DNA of 64,000 nucleotides, taken from NCBI GenBank assembly GCA_030248225.1, contig JASANE010026676.1:17106-81105 (forward strand). The letters are read 5' to 3'. The DNA comes from Trileptium ribeirensis (Eukaryota > Nematoda > Enoplea > Enoplida > Thoracostomopsidae). A program made the translations under genes and the position numbers. Of the stretch, positions 39,101-42,100 are shown piece by piece. The notes below the pieces were generated by a model. It was given only the letters and a program-made list of their open reading frames with translations. It made no database searches and was not told the origin of the DNA. Each line of letters opens with the position of its first letter. Within the stretch, counting starts at the first letter, position 1.

Positions 39101-42100
39101 TGTGGGTTCCGGCTGAGTGGGAGGGGACCCATACGTGGGAAAATTTAACAAACAAACATGGGGCATTTAGAAAGTGGTGGCCCCAGATCCCCGCCACTGT
39201 GGGCAGTTCATATTTCTACACCCACCGTCCCCACAAAAAAAGCATACCGATCAGCAAGGACGTATGGATGCGACGAGCGCCACGCGAGTGGTCGAAATTT
39301 CATCACCGAAATGAAACGAGCTAAATTTTTCACATCGTTGCGAATATATTCGCAGTCGTTTTTGACCATTGAACTCAGATAGAATAACTTTGCGCCCTAA
39401 AACAAAGTACAACGAAGACATTTATCGATACGAAAACGGTCCCCGCATGGTATTGCAAACTGGTTTGGAAAGCGGTGTTCCCAAAGAGCCTTTTGCAGAA
39501 TATTCCTGCTATAACATCATTAGGTTATATTGCCAGAGTTTGAAAAATAAATGAACACCAAAGTAATGCAACATAATCATTTTCTAGGTCCAACTCAGCA
39601 TATAACCACCAAGAACACAAGAAAATGAGATTTTTGAAACGCTTTAAAAACATGACCGTACGCCAAAATATTTGCTTGGATTAAAATCTTTAAAAAATCA
39701 TACTGAAAAAAGTTCAGTTCTTCTTTCAACAGGAACATCATTATTAACACAGTATGACAATATACCGGCTTTTTGCGAAATTACAAATTTTTGCCAAACA
39801 CAGGAGAAAAACACTACCTGAATGTTGTAACTAATCGGATCCTTAGACGCTTAAGATAACTTTCAGCAATTGTATGAAAACCAATAAACAAAATAATTGT
39901 AAAGATCGAAAAAATGATCCCTAAAATTTCGACATCAAATGCGTTTCATCTAATCGAGAGCAGATGGCACTAAAATTGATTGACAACTAACATTAAATAT
40001 TGGTCTGTGAATCTCCCTAAAATAGTTGGGAAACAACACACATATTTGCGACTATTAGTGCAGCAATTTGACTAAGTATTAGCCAATTATAGCTACAATA
40101 ATATCGCAATAAATTCGGATTAACGCCGACAAAAATCCAAATAGAGACTGACCAGTATCTGCCCATGGGAGGGTGAAACGAAGCTAACGTGGTTTCATTT
40201 ATAAGATGTCATTTTGTAACCTGATAAACTTCGGTCCAAAACCGATGCTTGAGCGTCTTCTTTATTCGTCTCTGCGTCTTCGCATTTTTAATCACGTCCA
40301 AATGCGTGAGAACGCCCATTATACGAGGCATGCCATGGACCTGGCAAATGTGCAAGAATTCAAACGTTTCCATTTCGAAGCCGTAGCTGGCGTCTATCAA
40401 CAGCAAAATCTGAAAAAAACTATGTTCTCCACAAAAATAATAGAAGGAAATTCAGGGTCTTAGTGGCTTCGGCAGCACAACTGTAAAGCAAATATTCTGA
40501 ACGCCTCGGTATTCGAAAATGATTGTCATGCAGAGGGACAAGCAACAGACGCCATATCCGCGCTATAAACCGCGCGCATTCCTACAAATCGGATAGCTTT
40601 TCTTGGGGTCAATTTTAAACTATTTCTTCGTCCACAAAGTAATCCTTCTCAGTACATGCTTTAAAGCTGGCGACGCACTGTCAAGTTTTTGATTCACGAA
40701 ATTCTAAAAAATCTTCGAGGTGTTAGATTCGATTCCTGCGGATTAAGACCAAATGAACAACCCAAAAAACCCCGGAAGGAAAACGGCGAGATTTCAGTTT
40801 CAAAATGATAACTCGATGTTTAAAACGTAGCGATCGTTCTCTCTGTTTGCAAATCATAACCATATCGCTCTCATATGTCACACTTGGCGGAAATTAAAAT
40901 TTTGTTTCTCATAAAGTAGCAAGGCTATTTAGATCAATATTATACATCTGACTATAATATAATTTATCGATATCACATATGAGCTGAGTGGAACGATACC
41001 TATTTGACAAAAATTGTCTGTAAATATATTAGAAGTCGCAAAACATAGGGCAATTAGGTTTGACACAATAGAAATTTCATAAGATAGCGCCTTCGATATA
41101 ATACCAATCCGCAAGTCAAAACATTGCAAAACTGCAACGTCAAATATTGCACGGTTCCGAGCACCAGGTTTTGCCGGAAGGCGAGTATCAAGCTGCAAAC
41201 GTTGGGTCGCTTACTGAAAGCAATTTCAGATGGTGAACAAAACAATTATTAGACGTACCAAATCAGCCACTTTCGCAATATCAATCATCGAATTCAAATC
41301 ATTGTTACACTCGATCAACGTCAAGCGTCGCTTTTTACCTAAAAAATACCCAAACCGACGTAACAAAAGTTAACACCAATGGTAGGCACCATGATGGCTA
41401 GCAACTGACGATATTCGCTTATACAACTGAGATAACATGGTTTATTTTTCTGATGTTGCAACTGGCCATAAAATGTTGTAGCGAAACGTTATATAACTAT
41501 TTTACAAAAATGTTGTAGCGAAACGTTATATAACTATTTTACAAAAATGTTGTAGCGAAACGTTATATAACTATTTTACATTACATTATCGGTATCCTCA
41601 GAAGCTTTCAAACTATGTTGTGACTGCCATCAACTATTGCAGCGATCCGATGTAATGTTTGATAATTCTTTAAATTACATTATCGGTACCCTCAGAAGCT
41701 TTCACACTATTACACCAGTGTGCAGCTCAATAATACAGTAAACATGGTTCGATGAATTTTAAATCATCCCATAATTTCATGTCATCATAATTACACAAAG
41801 CTCGACGAACGAATTCAGTACCAATTCCACCGAATATGACTAATCACAGTGCACTCACCTGATACAACATTAACGGGACCGACTGGGTTGTTCAGTGCTT
41901 GCCGGGAATAATATCGCACGAGGCTCTTCAAAACGGTGGTCTTGCCCACTTTGGATGGGCCCACAATGGCAACAACGACAGGAGGCGGCTCCAACGGAGT
42001 ACGGTCGATTACAGGAATGTGAGTTTTACGCTCGATTTTGTCCGCGGTCCTACAATAATTAAGCGTTGCCCGATAACCCGATTATCTATAACCAGTCAGA

